Origin: a virus
DNA length: 43,356 bases
IMG/VR virus record: IMGVR_UViG_3300046007_007878
Location: 1 to 43,356 of that record
Strand: one strand, 5' to 3'
Notes under the pieces: generated by a model
What the model was told of the DNA's origin: nothing
Seen by the model: only the letters and a program-made list of their open reading frames with translations
Databases searched by the model: none
Made by a program: the position numbers and the translations under genes
Shown here: piece after piece, positions 6,719 through 15,206 of the stretch
Layout of the letters: each line of letters starts with the position of its first letter
Numbering within the stretch: position 1 is the first letter of the stretch

Positions 6719-6862
6719 TCAGCGGCGACGCTTGGGGAACATCAACTGGAGCCCTTGGAACAGCAGTTGGATCCAGCTGTTGGATCTCAGCTTGCTCATG
6801 CCGATGATCTCGGAACCGGCGGCAACCACGACGGCGGCGATGGCGATTTGTTGGTCGGTCAT
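6719..6862 (-). CDS. Small membrane protein, holin candidate (47 aa)
   Basis: A 47-residue protein with a hydrophobic N-terminal helix (IAIAAVVVAAGSEIIG), an amphipathic middle (SWIQLLFQGLQLMF) and a basic PKRRR end. It lies 23 bases upstream of the endolysin gene on the same strand. I recall close counterparts next to lysozyme genes in cyanophages. A small membrane protein with a charged tail beside an endolysin is a reasonable holin or holin-accessory candidate, but the function is inferred from context. Confidence 0.65.
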   Translation of the reverse strand: MTDQQIAIAAVVVAAGSEIIGMSKLRSNSWIQLLFQGLQLMFPKRRR

Positions 6863-6883
6863 AAAAAGCAGTAGCTTTTCTTG

Positions 6884-6889
6884 AGTTTA
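6884..6889 (-). promoter_or_regulatory. TAAACT motif, possible -10 element
   Basis: TAAACT on the minus strand, 22 bases before the ATG of the holin candidate. The same hexamer sits at a similar distance before four other late genes. No convincing -35 box was found. Confidence 0.3.
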
Positions 6890-6932
6890 GCTGTAGTAGA
6901 CAAGAGCACCAGAGCACGTAATAGTTTCTACC

Positions 6933-6949
6933 GCTACTGTTCCAGTAGC
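6933..6949. repeat. Perfect inverted repeat before the HNH gene
   Basis: GCTACTG and CAGTAGC separated by TTC, ending 11 bases before the plus-strand ATG at 6961. It could be an operator or a small hairpin in the HNH leader. No T-run follows, so a terminator is unlikely. Confidence 0.4.
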
Positions 6950-6960
6950 CACTGCCGGGT

Positions 6961-7281
6961 ATGGACCATCGCATCGAAGATGGCGAATACTTAAACAAAA
7001 AAGAGGCGAAATTAAGGTTTAGGCAAGGAATCCTGAGTGATTGGGATAACTGCTGCGCGTATTGCGGTGATGGCCTTGGGCGGGCGGCCACGCTGGATCA
7101 CGTACACCCAAAAATGAAGGGAGGCTTAACGCACCAGCAGAATTTGGTGGCCTGCTGTTTTGCGTGCAATATTTCTAAGTCGTCGGAAGATTGGATTGAG
7201 TGGTACAGGCGCCAGCCGTTTTGGACGGAGGAGCGGGAGGATCAGATTATTTATTGGATTACTGGGGGTCTTGTTGCTTAG
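6961..7281 (+). CDS. HNH endonuclease (free-standing, homing type)
   Basis: A 106-residue nuclease with the HNH core: CCAYCG (residues 31-36), LDHVHPKMKGG with the catalytic HV/HP histidines, QQNLVACCFACN and a final K. The two CxxC-like groups form the zinc site of the HNH_5 type. It would nick or cut DNA and may act as an intergenic homing endonuclease. It runs opposite to the lysis genes around it and its 3' end overlaps the end of the 61-residue minus-strand gene by 23 bases, as expected of an insertion between two late genes. A role in packaging is less likely, as it is far from the terminase. Confidence 0.88.
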   Translation: MDHRIEDGEYLNKKEAKLRFRQGILSDWDNCCAYCGDGLGRAATLDHVHPKMKGGLTHQQNLVACCFACNISKSSEDWIEWYRRQPFWTEEREDQIIYWITGGLVA

Positions 7282-7444
7282 GGTCCCAGCCCATGCCTTC
7301 GAGGTACATCATGGCGATGTAGTGGTCCTCGGCGTAGCGGCACACGCTGTCTTTGCAGGCGCGGTAGTAGATGTCGCCGGAGTCGCCGATGAGTTGATCC
7401 AATCGGTAACCGTCGCCGTAGTCGGTGGCGTGGATAACGGACAT
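7259..7444 (-). CDS. Small hypothetical protein (61 aa)
   Basis: A 61-residue protein with short motifs LDQLIGDSGDIYYRACKDSVC and YIAMMYLEGMGWDPK. It starts where the previous gene stops (shared bases at 7444), so it belongs to the same operon as the membrane protein upstream. The 3' end overlaps the oppositely oriented HNH gene. No family recognised; the position between the tail and lysis genes suggests a late function. Confidence 0.6.
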   Translation of the reverse strand: MSVIHATDYGDGYRLDQLIGDSGDIYYRACKDSVCRYAEDHYIAMMYLEGMGWDPKQQDPQ

Positions 7445-7686
7445 CAGCGGCGCAGCTCTAGTTTGATGATACGAACGTCGTGATCTTTAACAGTGTCTTC
7501 CAGCTCACCCACGCGGGCTTTGAACTGCTCTTGATTTTGAATTACACGCTCCAGCTGGGATGGAACGGTGTAAACGAGGTAGCCGATGCCGGTAATAGCG
7601 CCACCGGCAAGAAGGACGACGAGACCGGCAGCGGCTTCCTGCTTGACGCCCCGCCAAAAGCTAGTGTCCGACGGGGTTTGGGCCAC
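7444..7686 (-). CDS. Single-pass membrane protein with coiled coil, lysis-related candidate
   Basis: An 80-residue protein with a transmembrane helix (AAAGLVVLLAGGAITGIGYLVY, about residues 18-39) followed by a charged coiled-coil tail (LERVIQNQEQFK, GELEDTVKDHDVRIIKLEL). This one-helix plus coiled-coil design is seen in some phage holins and holin accessory proteins. It lies between tail-fibre assembly genes and the endolysin. The start is GTG 7686 and has only a weak ribosome site. Role inferred from topology and position. Confidence 0.65.
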   Translation of the reverse strand: MAQTPSDTSFWRGVKQEAAAGLVVLLAGGAITGIGYLVYTVPSQLERVIQNQEQFKARVGELEDTVKDHDVRIIKLELRR

Positions 7687-7708
7687 CTGTGCCTAGGAAT
7701 CTTTTTGT

Positions 7709-7714
7709 AGTTTA
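7709..7714 (-). promoter_or_regulatory. TAAACT motif, possible -10 element
   Basis: TAAACT on the minus strand, 22 bases before the GTG of the 80-residue membrane protein. Its first three bases are also the stop codon of the preceding 44-residue gene, so chance must be considered. Confidence 0.25.
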
Positions 7715-7846
7715 ACGCCCTTGCCCGCGTGTCTTTTTTCTGCCGTGATTAGGCAGGCTGTGCTGGCCTTGGCCTTGGCGGGTGCGCTTGGGCTTGCCTG
7801 GGACGTGCTGGACGCGAGCGGTGCCAGTCTTGGATTTAACCGCCAT
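7712..7846 (-). CDS. Very small basic protein (44 aa), MAVKSKTG family
   Basis: A 44-residue, strongly basic peptide beginning MAVKSKTGTARVQHVPGKPK and ending in RKKTRGQGR. I recall near-identical short proteins in Synechococcus phages, always among late genes. The ATG overlaps the stop of the preceding gene (ATGA), which supports translation. Basic and disordered, it could bind nucleic acid or a virion part, but no function is known. Confidence 0.7.
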   Translation of the reverse strand: MAVKSKTGTARVQHVPGKPKRTRQGQGQHSLPNHGRKKTRGQGR

Positions 7847-8337
7847 CAACCTTCCTCGCTAGCGTCAGCAATGACAGGAGCGTAAGGGTCAACTGGCCAA
7901 GCTGGGTAGTCGGCGCCGGTGATGTAGGCCGCCAATGCATCGGTGTCGGCGGTTTGCCCGATCTCGTAGTTCTTGCTGCCGGCGGCTAGGCGGATTTCTT
8001 CGCGCCAGGTCTTCAGTACGGGGTCAGCCGCTTTACCGTTGTCGGCCTCGCGGATGATGATCCAGTCGGTAGGGGCCAGCAGCGAGTTGGCGGTTTGGCG
8101 GGTTTGGCCTACCCACTGTTCTACGAGTTGGGCGTGGTCCTTGGGGATCAGGTGGCCGTCGGCGTCGTAGCCCCAGTAAAAGCGTTGGTCGTAAGGTGCG
8201 GGGTCGGGCACCTCGGTGATGCCGATGGCAGCGCGTTCTTCAGGCGTGGCGAGACGGAGCCAGTTGGCCGGATATTGGATGCCGTCGTGCGTGAAGGGCA
8301 CATCAGGCGAAAGTGGCTTGCCGTCGAGGATGAACAT
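7846..8337 (-). CDS. Tail-fibre assembly-like protein
   Basis: A 163-residue soluble protein. The N-terminus (GKPLSPDVPFTHDGIQYPAN) and the middle (WVGQTRQTANSLLAPTDWII, ADPVLKTWREEIRLAA) follow the pattern of phage tail-fibre assembly or tail-chaperone proteins, where an LLxxTDWxxxR motif precedes a helical RxxxR segment. It sits directly after the receptor-binding genes in transcription order, the usual place for such a chaperone. Not a virion protein in most relatives. Confidence 0.7.
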   Translation of the reverse strand: MFILDGKPLSPDVPFTHDGIQYPANWLRLATPEERAAIGITEVPDPAPYDQRFYWGYDADGHLIPKDHAQLVEQWVGQTRQTANSLLAPTDWIIIREADNGKAADPVLKTWREEIRLAAGSKNYEIGQTADTDALAAYITGADYPAWPVDPYAPVIADASEEG

Positions 8338-8390
8338 GGGTCTGGTGCGCTGGGTTGAGTCTAAATGGGGTGATCAGGCTTGTTCACTAC

Positions 8391-10745
8391 TCACCTAGCG
8401 CGTGAGTAATTAAATGGCGACTCCGCGAAGGCGGCAAATACGATTTGGTTGCCATTTGTGTACGGATAGCGCAGCTTGATTCCATTAGACAGAAAATCAA
8501 ATTCAACAGAGGTAAGCTCTGCGTTTGACGAGCTAGCAAGCAGTAAGTTATCGCAGACATTTTCAGGATCTCGGCTTGAGTCATACATACCCCAGTTTCC
8601 TGTTGCGCTTGCGTTTTTATATAAAAGGAAGCGAGGCCGAAATCCTAAATATGCAAATGCGTTGTCTGACGTTCCATTAGATGTAATTGATCCGAAACTA
8701 GAGTACCCGGATACTGGGGCGAAGCAGTAAACGACGTAAGTGCCGCCGCTTGCATTAACCGTCGCGTCAGTGCCAATGCTGAACACGGTCGAAGATGGCA
8801 CCGTGCTATTCCAGACCGTTGTTGCTGATGCAGCAGCGTTGGTTAGGTTCAGTTGGATGCTGTTGGCTGCAGCGATAGAGGTATGACGCACCTGCCAGTT
8901 GCTGGTGGTGTCGCGGCGTTTGACGATGACCATGCCCGGTGCCACGCCAAGCCCATGCCCCACCGTGGCATTGGCACCCGTGCCGGTGTAGGTGACGACG
9001 CTGAACCCCGCACTCGCATTAGCCCGCACCTGACTAGAGATGGAGCCTGATGTGTTCGTGACGGTGGAGCTGCCGGCGTCCCAGGTCCAACCTGCATAGG
9101 TGGCGCTGCTGGTGTTGACTTTGGCGAGCGTGCCAAGGCTGAAGCCATCGCTGTTGAACGCAGTTAAGCCCTGCGTTTGTGTGGTTTCGGCGGCAGTGCT
9201 GTTGCTGACTAGATCAATCTGCACGCCACGCACGGCGTCGTAGAGAGCGTGGTCGGTAGCACCAGAGCGGCCTTTGATCCAAACAAGGTCAGGATTGAAC
9301 GCCAGCCCGGTGATACTGCGAGCGGAACCATTGCCTGTCCATAGCGCAACATCCATCACCGTAGAAGGCTTTGTGACTACGGGCGCGGGCAGGTTCTGCG
9401 TGCAGAGCGCCTTGAAGCCGCTGGGGGCCGTGTAGGCGAAGGGGCGTTGGCCGAAGTTGGCGGTTATTGATGCGCCGCTGCTTCCTCCGGCGGATACGCC
9501 TGGGGCAAAAGTGCCGGTCAACGATGAAAATGCAGTGCCCTGTGAAACGCCATTTTTGTAAAAAATAAGTGTGCCTGCATCAAGATCTAAGGCAACGCCA
9601 ATGACATCGCCGTTTGTGAATGTTGCTCCATATGACGTAGCCGTTGCATTGTTGTATTTTTGCCCATTAGACGCATAGTAACCATACTCACCTGCGACAC
9701 CTCCAAGGTAATTAGCTGATCCGGTGGAGGCGGGATTGCTTGGTGGCATTATGCCTACCATTGCATCACCAGCAGAAGTTATAGTTACTTCCCAATACCA
9801 TTTACCCGAGCTGACACCAATAGTGCCAACCTTACGCCCGCCGCCTGTATTTGTTAGATCGAGATTGCCATTAGACAATGCTCCACCAGCAATATTTAGC
9901 GGATTCCAAGTGCAGTAATTCCCCCTCACCTCACCCCCCGCGCCAGTGTTTGTGCCGTAATTCGTGGGACTATCGACGAGGCTGTCGTTGCCTGCACCAG
10001 CGGTGACGGAAAGGTTGTTCGGCGTCCAGTTATTGCCGTTGCCAGAAGTGTCCTTCCCTAATGTGGTCGCGGTTGCTGCACTGTTGTCCGCGAACTCAAG
10101 GTGGAAGCCGTTGGTGCCGTAGCTGCCGGTGTACGCCTTGGGGTTCCACACGCCCGTGGTGGCGTCGGTTTCGCCGAAGCTGGTGGGGTCGAGGGCTTGG
10201 CCGTCCACCAGATGCACGTCGGCTAGGTAGCCATTCGTGTAAACACCGGGGGATCCGTAGTAGCCCGATGCAATGTTGTGTATTGTCGCGGCATTTACAG
10301 CCGTATCAGCATTTAATCCAATCCCTGTCGAAGTGGACAGCACTTGCTGGGTGCCGTTGACGTAGATCTTCACCCTGTTGGCCTGTGTGGCCTGTGTTGT
10401 GTCAACGGTACAAACAATGTGGTACCAGGCGGAAAAATCTCTGAATACTGCAGTTGTTACCGCATTGGTATAGGGCTCAAACGCAAGTTGGTCGGAAGAA
10501 GTGAACTGAAAAAAGGTGTAGTTGCTTCCATCAATGTAAGCAGAAAATAAAACGTGTCGTCCAAGCGATGCGCGCTTTACCCATGCCGCCCACGTCCACG
10601 TTTTGCGGTTGCCGGCGGATGCAGGGGTCCGGCTTAAGTAAGCAGAATCGGCGGAGTTGAAGCGTAGTGATCTACTAATCTGATAGCCCGTAGGAGCTGC
10701 AGCACTACGCAGCAACAGTGCGTTGGCGTTTCCGGGAACTCCCAT
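8391..10745 (-). CDS. Receptor-binding tail protein with LamG-like and SPRY-like domains
   Basis: A 784-residue beta-rich virion protein. Residues about 25-190 look like a concanavalin/LamG fold (TWTWAAWVKRASLG, WYHIVCTVDTT, VKIYVNG). Residues about 295-440 look like a SPRY domain (SSGKWYWEVTI, GDVIGVALDLDAGTLIFYKNG). The last 300 residues hold related modules around AFNPDLVWIKGRSG, GLGVAPGMVIVKRRD and GFRPRFLLYKNA, a repeat I recall from phage and cyanobacterial adhesins. These folds bind sugars or proteins, so this is a good candidate for host recognition. It starts 4 bases after the end of the preceding fibre gene. Confidence 0.8.
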   Translation of the reverse strand: MGVPGNANALLLRSAAAPTGYQISRSLRFNSADSAYLSRTPASAGNRKTWTWAAWVKRASLGRHVLFSAYIDGSNYTFFQFTSSDQLAFEPYTNAVTTAVFRDFSAWYHIVCTVDTTQATQANRVKIYVNGTQQVLSTSTGIGLNADTAVNAATIHNIASGYYGSPGVYTNGYLADVHLVDGQALDPTSFGETDATTGVWNPKAYTGSYGTNGFHLEFADNSAATATTLGKDTSGNGNNWTPNNLSVTAGAGNDSLVDSPTNYGTNTGAGGEVRGNYCTWNPLNIAGGALSNGNLDLTNTGGGRKVGTIGVSSGKWYWEVTITSAGDAMVGIMPPSNPASTGSANYLGGVAGEYGYYASNGQKYNNATATSYGATFTNGDVIGVALDLDAGTLIFYKNGVSQGTAFSSLTGTFAPGVSAGGSSGASITANFGQRPFAYTAPSGFKALCTQNLPAPVVTKPSTVMDVALWTGNGSARSITGLAFNPDLVWIKGRSGATDHALYDAVRGVQIDLVSNSTAAETTQTQGLTAFNSDGFSLGTLAKVNTSSATYAGWTWDAGSSTVTNTSGSISSQVRANASAGFSVVTYTGTGANATVGHGLGVAPGMVIVKRRDTTSNWQVRHTSIAAANSIQLNLTNAAASATTVWNSTVPSSTVFSIGTDATVNASGGTYVVYCFAPVSGYSSFGSITSNGTSDNAFAYLGFRPRFLLYKNASATGNWGMYDSSRDPENVCDNLLLASSSNAELTSVEFDFLSNGIKLRYPYTNGNQIVFAAFAESPFNYSRAR

Positions 10746-10748
10746 TGC

Positions 10749-13700
10749 TTAGCTCAGGTTGGTGATCAGCGTAGCGGTGATTTGTGTACTGGACTGAACC
10801 GAGTACACCAGACAGTCTCGGGCTCCAGCAGTTGTTGTCAACGTTGGTGCGGTGCCGCCGGTGAAGTCCCACTGCGAGCCATACGCCAAGGTGCGGCTAC
10901 CCGTGCCGTCCTGCGTGATCCAGATACACCCGCTTGCACCAGCGGTCAAATTGGTTGGGTTGGCGAGGGTGCGGTTGCCGCCGAGTGTCACGCTGAAATT
11001 GTTGGCAAGGCTGAAATCAGGCGTGATCGTGGCGCCATCGGTCAGCGCAGAAATCGCACCACGCTGCTGTGCCGTGTAGCTCTGGGCAACGGACAAACCA
11101 GCCAACGTCGTGGTGGCGTCGGGCAGCGTGACCGTGCGGTCGGCGGTTGGCTCACATGCAAACGTCAGCTCGTGTGCATCAGCCGTTGTGCCTTCCAGTG
11201 TCAGCGCACCAGCGATATAAACCGTGCTGTCGAAGGTGACCGCGCCGGTTACATCCAGCGTTCCAGGCAGGTCGATGCTGCCGGTCCACTCAACGCCGGT
11301 GCCAGCAATGTCGGTTTGCAGCAGTTGGCGGGTGGTGCCATTGGCCAGTTTGCTAACCGCGATTTCAGCAGTGCCGCTGATGTCTGCGTCAACAATCACG
11401 CCCGAGGCGATCGCCGTAACGCCGGCATTGCTGATTGTCACATCGCCAGTGACTGCAACGCTGGTGGCGACATTGCTGCCGTTGCCGACAAGGATGTTGC
11501 CCGAAGTCAGTGCAGCCAGCTTGCTAAATGCAATCGCCGCGCTTGCGCTGATGTCCGAGTTGGCAATCGAGCCAGACAACACGATGTTGCCCGAAGCATC
11601 GGGGAAGGTGATCGTGCGGTCAGCCGTGGGGTCGGTTACGGCCAGCGTGGTCTCAAAGGCGTTGTCGCTGGCGCCTTCAAACGAGAACGTACCAGCAGTG
11701 CCGATCAGCAGGTTGCCGGTAACGGTGCCGCCAGCTTTGGCCAGCTTTTCCGTGTCCAGCTCTTCAATCGCCGCCTGAACGTTGGTGGCGGAAATGTCGC
11801 CGGCTGGTGTAAAGCCAACGTTGCTTGCAATCTGCGCCGAAATCGTTTGCGAAACGTCAATCTCAGTCCAAGAGGAGCCGTTCGACAGGATGATGTCCGG
11901 CGGGCTCAGCGAAACCTGCGGTGCATTACCCGAGGTGATCGTGCCAGCCTCGGAAACCACGAGGTAATAGCGGCTGTTGGCTTGAGCGGCGGCGGGCAGT
12001 GCTTGACCTGCAACCAAGCCGATGGCCGTACCCTCAGCCGTGACCGAAGCCACCAATCCGGTGCCACCACCAGCCGAGGCGTCAAACGTGCCAGCGAAAA
12101 CAATTTCACCCACCGAAATACCGATGGGCTGGTAAACGTTGCCGTCCCAGAGAAATAGGTCGCGGCTTAGCGGGTTAAAGAAGAATTGGCCGATGTGGTC
12201 GGCGGTTGGCGTGGTATCACCGATCTTGGAAACGGCGAAGTTGGCCAGCTTGCCGCCGGTAATCGTGCTGGTGCCAATACGGGCAACATCCAGCGTGCCA
12301 GTCGTCAGCAGTGCTGCGCTGTGGTTAGGAAGGTCACTATCCAGCAGGATCCCGCCGCTGGCAACGTGGCCTTGGCTGTCAATCGTGACCTTGGTGTAGG
12401 TGCCCGGAGTGGCGCTGTTGCTGTGGTTGAGGTTGCCGCTGCCATCAACACTCAGGCCGGTTCCAGGAATGACGGCGCCCTTGGAAACGCTGGTGGCAAC
12501 AGGCAGGTCGCTGCTGATGATCGTGCGGCCAGCAGTAACAAGACCTTTGGCGTTGTAAGTGACGAGGCCGTAGGTGACGTTGGCGGTTACGTCGTTGTCG
12601 ATTTCAAGGACGCTGCCGTCAAGCCGCAAACCCTCGCCGTTGATTGCAACACCACCACGGTCGCTAGTTGTAGGCAGCGGTAGGTCGGCGCCAGTGATCG
12701 TGCGGTAAGCGACGGCGCCAGCGTTGGCGGCAGGACCAGCCAGAAACTGTGCGGCGGATGCAGTGTTGTCGAGTGAAGTGGTCAGCGTTGCGGTTCCGCT
12801 GCTGGTGCTAACCGCGATGTTGACGATGCCGCTGGTGTCGCCGGCCACGGCGTTGATTGAGCCAGCGCCTTTAACCGAACTCCACGTTGCGCCGGACCAG
12901 CAATACAGCGTGTTGTCGGTGGTTAGCAGTGCCAGTTGGCCGACAAATGCGCCGCTTCCGGGCAGCGAGGTGACGAGATCAACGCTGCTTTCGTCCGCCA
13001 GTTTTGCGGCGGTAACGGCGTCATCAGCCAGTTCGCTTGCCGTGATGCTGTTGGCGGTGGCGATGGTGCCAAGGCCGAGCGTGGTGCGTTGTGCGGCGGC
13101 GTCCGCGTCGTCAAGTAGTGCCCGACCTGCTGCAGTACACGCAATTTCTTCAATGTCACCAGCACCAGCACTGCTACGACCCAGTAGACGGTCGGTGGCG
13201 GTTACGTTCTGAACCTTGGCGTAGGTGACGGCGTTGTCAGCGATTTCTGCTGTGTCAACGGCGTTGGCGGCAATCGCGTCGGAAGTAACGCTGTTGGTTG
13301 CCAGTTGATCGGCAGTAACGGCGTCGTCCGCGATCTTGGCGGTGGTAACCGCGTCGTCCGCCAGTGCTGCGGTGCCGAGTCCGGCGGCATTGATTTTTGC
13401 AGTGATTACTGCACCGTTGGCGAGTTCGGTGGTGCCGACTGCACCCGTGCCAACACCAGCGAAGACGTTTGCGTAGGCGCCGGCGCTGTAAACCTGAAGG
13501 ATGCCGGTGGTGCTGTTGAAGTAGCCGCGACCTTCAAAGTTATTGCTTACTGGGGCGGTGGTATCAACAACGATGCTGCTGTCGGCGGCCAGCTTGGCGG
13601 CGGTGATCGCACCAGTGGCGATGGCGTCGCTGCCGAGTTTGGTGGTGCTGGTCTGATCCAGCTTGCCGAGGTCAATACTGCCAGCGTCTACAAGGTCGAG

Positions 13701-13835
13701 GCCGGCGTCAACAAGGTCTTTGGCGGTAACTTTTTTGGTCTGGGATGCCGAAATGTCGGCAATGGGCAGAACGTCTGTGGCGGCTACACCGGCCTTGGGT
13801 AGCGCGTCAAGCTGCGTAATACGTTGATCCGCCAA
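10749..13835 (-). CDS. Large tail fibre protein with repetitive shaft
   Basis: A 1028-residue fibre. The N-terminus (RITQLDALPKAGVAATDVLP, then ISASQTKKVTAKDL) is an attachment domain I recall from many phage fibres. Residues about 130-300 carry short repeats of the type DDAVTTAKIADDAVTADQL, expected to form an elongated beta shaft. Later parts hold further fibre modules (NHSAALLTTGTLDVARIG, then TPAGDISATNVQAAIEEL) and a C-terminal GNRTLANPTNLTAG domain. The start is TTG 13835: AGGAG lies 7 bases upstream on the minus strand, deciding this unusual codon. The neighbouring gene carries the likely receptor-binding tip. Confidence 0.85.
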   Translation of the reverse strand: MADQRITQLDALPKAGVAATDVLPIADISASQTKKVTAKDLVDAGLDLVDAGSIDLGKLDQTSTTKLGSDAIATGAITAAKLAADSSIVVDTTAPVSNNFEGRGYFNSTTGILQVYSAGAYANVFAGVGTGAVGTTELANGAVITAKINAAGLGTAALADDAVTTAKIADDAVTADQLATNSVTSDAIAANAVDTAEIADNAVTYAKVQNVTATDRLLGRSSAGAGDIEEIACTAAGRALLDDADAAAQRTTLGLGTIATANSITASELADDAVTAAKLADESSVDLVTSLPGSGAFVGQLALLTTDNTLYCWSGATWSSVKGAGSINAVAGDTSGIVNIAVSTSSGTATLTTSLDNTASAAQFLAGPAANAGAVAYRTITGADLPLPTTSDRGGVAINGEGLRLDGSVLEIDNDVTANVTYGLVTYNAKGLVTAGRTIISSDLPVATSVSKGAVIPGTGLSVDGSGNLNHSNSATPGTYTKVTIDSQGHVASGGILLDSDLPNHSAALLTTGTLDVARIGTSTITGGKLANFAVSKIGDTTPTADHIGQFFFNPLSRDLFLWDGNVYQPIGISVGEIVFAGTFDASAGGGTGLVASVTAEGTAIGLVAGQALPAAAQANSRYYLVVSEAGTITSGNAPQVSLSPPDIILSNGSSWTEIDVSQTISAQIASNVGFTPAGDISATNVQAAIEELDTEKLAKAGGTVTGNLLIGTAGTFSFEGASDNAFETTLAVTDPTADRTITFPDASGNIVLSGSIANSDISASAAIAFSKLAALTSGNILVGNGSNVATSVAVTGDVTISNAGVTAIASGVIVDADISGTAEIAVSKLANGTTRQLLQTDIAGTGVEWTGSIDLPGTLDVTGAVTFDSTVYIAGALTLEGTTADAHELTFACEPTADRTVTLPDATTTLAGLSVAQSYTAQQRGAISALTDGATITPDFSLANNFSVTLGGNRTLANPTNLTAGASGCIWITQDGTGSRTLAYGSQWDFTGGTAPTLTTTAGARDCLVYSVQSSTQITATLITNLS

Positions 13836-13872
13836 GGCTTAACTCCTGTGGTCGCCGCAATCTTTTGGAAGT

Positions 13873-14745
13873 CTAATCGTCTATCTCTTTAAGCAGGTAA
13901 TCCACAGACTGCTCCAGCTCCACGCGATCGTCGTCTTCCTTGAGGATGTAGGCAGACGGTTCGCCCACCAGCAGACGGATTTCGCCTGTGGTCACAAAGT
14001 CCAGCGTGCAGGTGATCGTCCCATCCGTGTCCACTGTTACACCGGACGAGGTGATGACCGCTTCGACTTCGTAGTACACGGAATCGTTGCTGGCATCGAG
14101 GCTGTTGTCGATCAGGTACAGCGCAATGTCACAGTGGCTGCCGACTTCAACGCGCTGGATTGTTTGCAGCAGCATCAACGGCACTTCTTTAATGCCAGTG
14201 CTCTTGTAATCAAAAATGCAGTCGATCTTGCCGCTGCCGCTGATCAGGCCGGCGCTGTATTGAGTTTTGAATTTGTCGTTAAGGGCAGTGGTATCAACAG
14301 CTTCGCGGGCGGTGTTAATTTCGTAGCCCGTTACGTTGCCTAGTACGTTATACGTAGAGTCGCGGATTGATACGCTGATCGGCAACTCTGCACCAGCAAA
14401 GGCGTAGAGCGTATATTCGGTGGCGCGGTTGTTATTTACTGCGTCGCTAAATGATGGGAAAAACCGTAAACCGCCGACGGAGTTGACGTGGACGTAGCCG
14501 GTGATTGAGTGCTGGACTGTGTTGCTAGACCAGTTGGATGCAGCGAAACACACCAAGCCGCGTGCATCGGTGGTGCTGATTTCAATGCGGTCGCCAGTCA
14601 GCAGGTTGTCGGCAGATTTATCAAAGCCGAGGCGATTAAGCAGCGTATTTACGTCAAACTCTTGGATGACATCGGCAAACTCGCTGCCCTCGCCGCCCGC
14701 ACGACGAAGACGGATGTTACCTGTGTTGCCAAGAAAAACCGCCAT
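13873..14745 (-). CDS. Virion protein, tail-tube-like fold
   Basis: A 290-residue protein opening MAVFLGNTGNIRLRRAGGEG. The middle (ISVSIRDSTYNVLGNVTGYE, then a DTTALNDKF segment and a LISGSGKIDCIFDY strand) repeats the layout seen in the next gene and in the major tail protein at 24400: a strand, a DxT turn, then a GxGxxxxxxxY strand. It is probably a tail or tail-tip structural protein. The ATG overlaps the previous stop (TAATG). Exact position in the virion unknown. Confidence 0.65.
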   Translation of the reverse strand: MAVFLGNTGNIRLRRAGGEGSEFADVIQEFDVNTLLNRLGFDKSADNLLTGDRIEISTTDARGLVCFAASNWSSNTVQHSITGYVHVNSVGGLRFFPSFSDAVNNNRATEYTLYAFAGAELPISVSIRDSTYNVLGNVTGYEINTAREAVDTTALNDKFKTQYSAGLISGSGKIDCIFDYKSTGIKEVPLMLLQTIQRVEVGSHCDIALYLIDNSLDASNDSVYYEVEAVITSSGVTVDTDGTITCTLDFVTTGEIRLLVGEPSAYILKEDDDRVELEQSVDYLLKEIDD

Positions 14746-15176
14746 TAGGCGATAACCTCGATGAAGTCGCCGTCCATCGTGAATTGGATCGGCACCACGC
14801 TCAGTTCGCCGGTGCTAACGCTGACTTGGGCGCTGGTGATGTAAGCGTTCAGGCGAATATCATCGGAGCCACTTCCGCCCACATTCAGCTTCAGTTCCAC
14901 GCGATCACTTTCGGTAATGGCGCCGCCTTTCATGATCTTGGCCAGCAGCGCAGTGAATTGCGTGTACGAGGCGGTTTCGCTGGATTCCAGCCGGTAGTAC
15001 ATCAGCGTGGCGCTGCCGGTGGCGCCTTTGATGCCGGGCGTAAAAGTATTAACCGAGCTGTCGATGGTGTTGGTATTGAGCAGTTCGACGGTGGTATCGA
15101 GCGACCAATCGCGGATCTTGGCGACAGGTTTACCGCCGAAAACTAGAGAGCCGCTGCGGCCTGTGAAAAACGCCAT
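14745..15176 (-). CDS. Tail-tube-like structural protein (143 aa)
   Basis: A 143-residue protein starting MAFFTGRSGSLVFGGKPVAK. The segment IRDWSLDTTVELLNTNTID and the strand GATGSATLMYYRLES match the strand-turn-strand core of phage tail tube proteins. The C-terminus ends in a beta strand (SVVPIQFTMDGDFIEV). It is shorter than the major tail protein at 24400 and lies among tip and fibre genes, so it may be a minor ring or tip component. The adjacent 290-residue gene shares the fold, suggesting an old duplication. Confidence 0.65.
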   Translation of the reverse strand: MAFFTGRSGSLVFGGKPVAKIRDWSLDTTVELLNTNTIDSSVNTFTPGIKGATGSATLMYYRLESSETASYTQFTALLAKIMKGGAITESDRVELKLNVGGSGSDDIRLNAYITSAQVSVSTGELSVVPIQFTMDGDFIEVIA

Positions 15177-15200
15177 CGTCTGCGGGGTCAGTTACACACC

Positions 15201-15206
15201 AGTTTA
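15201..15206 (-). promoter_or_regulatory. TAAACT motif, possible -10 element
   Basis: TAAACT on the minus strand, 25 bases before the ATG at 15176. The first three bases are the stop codon of the preceding gene, so this site could be coincidental. Confidence 0.25.

Noticed and set aside
5568-7091. A 507-residue version of the endolysin with an extra N-terminal 132 residues
   Set aside because: The extension runs through the 47-residue membrane gene in another frame and looks like random coding; the MATNKIRLGDLF start is the familiar one.
11407-11414. GCGATCGC, the HIP1 octamer typical of many cyanobacterial genomes
   Set aside because: I found one full copy, within the tail fibre gene. One copy is too few to serve as host evidence or as a repeat family.
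10782-12158. A 458-residue plus-strand frame opposite the tail fibre gene
   Set aside because: It is the antisense shadow of a repetitive fibre gene; its alanine-, arginine- and glycine-rich composition has no protein features.
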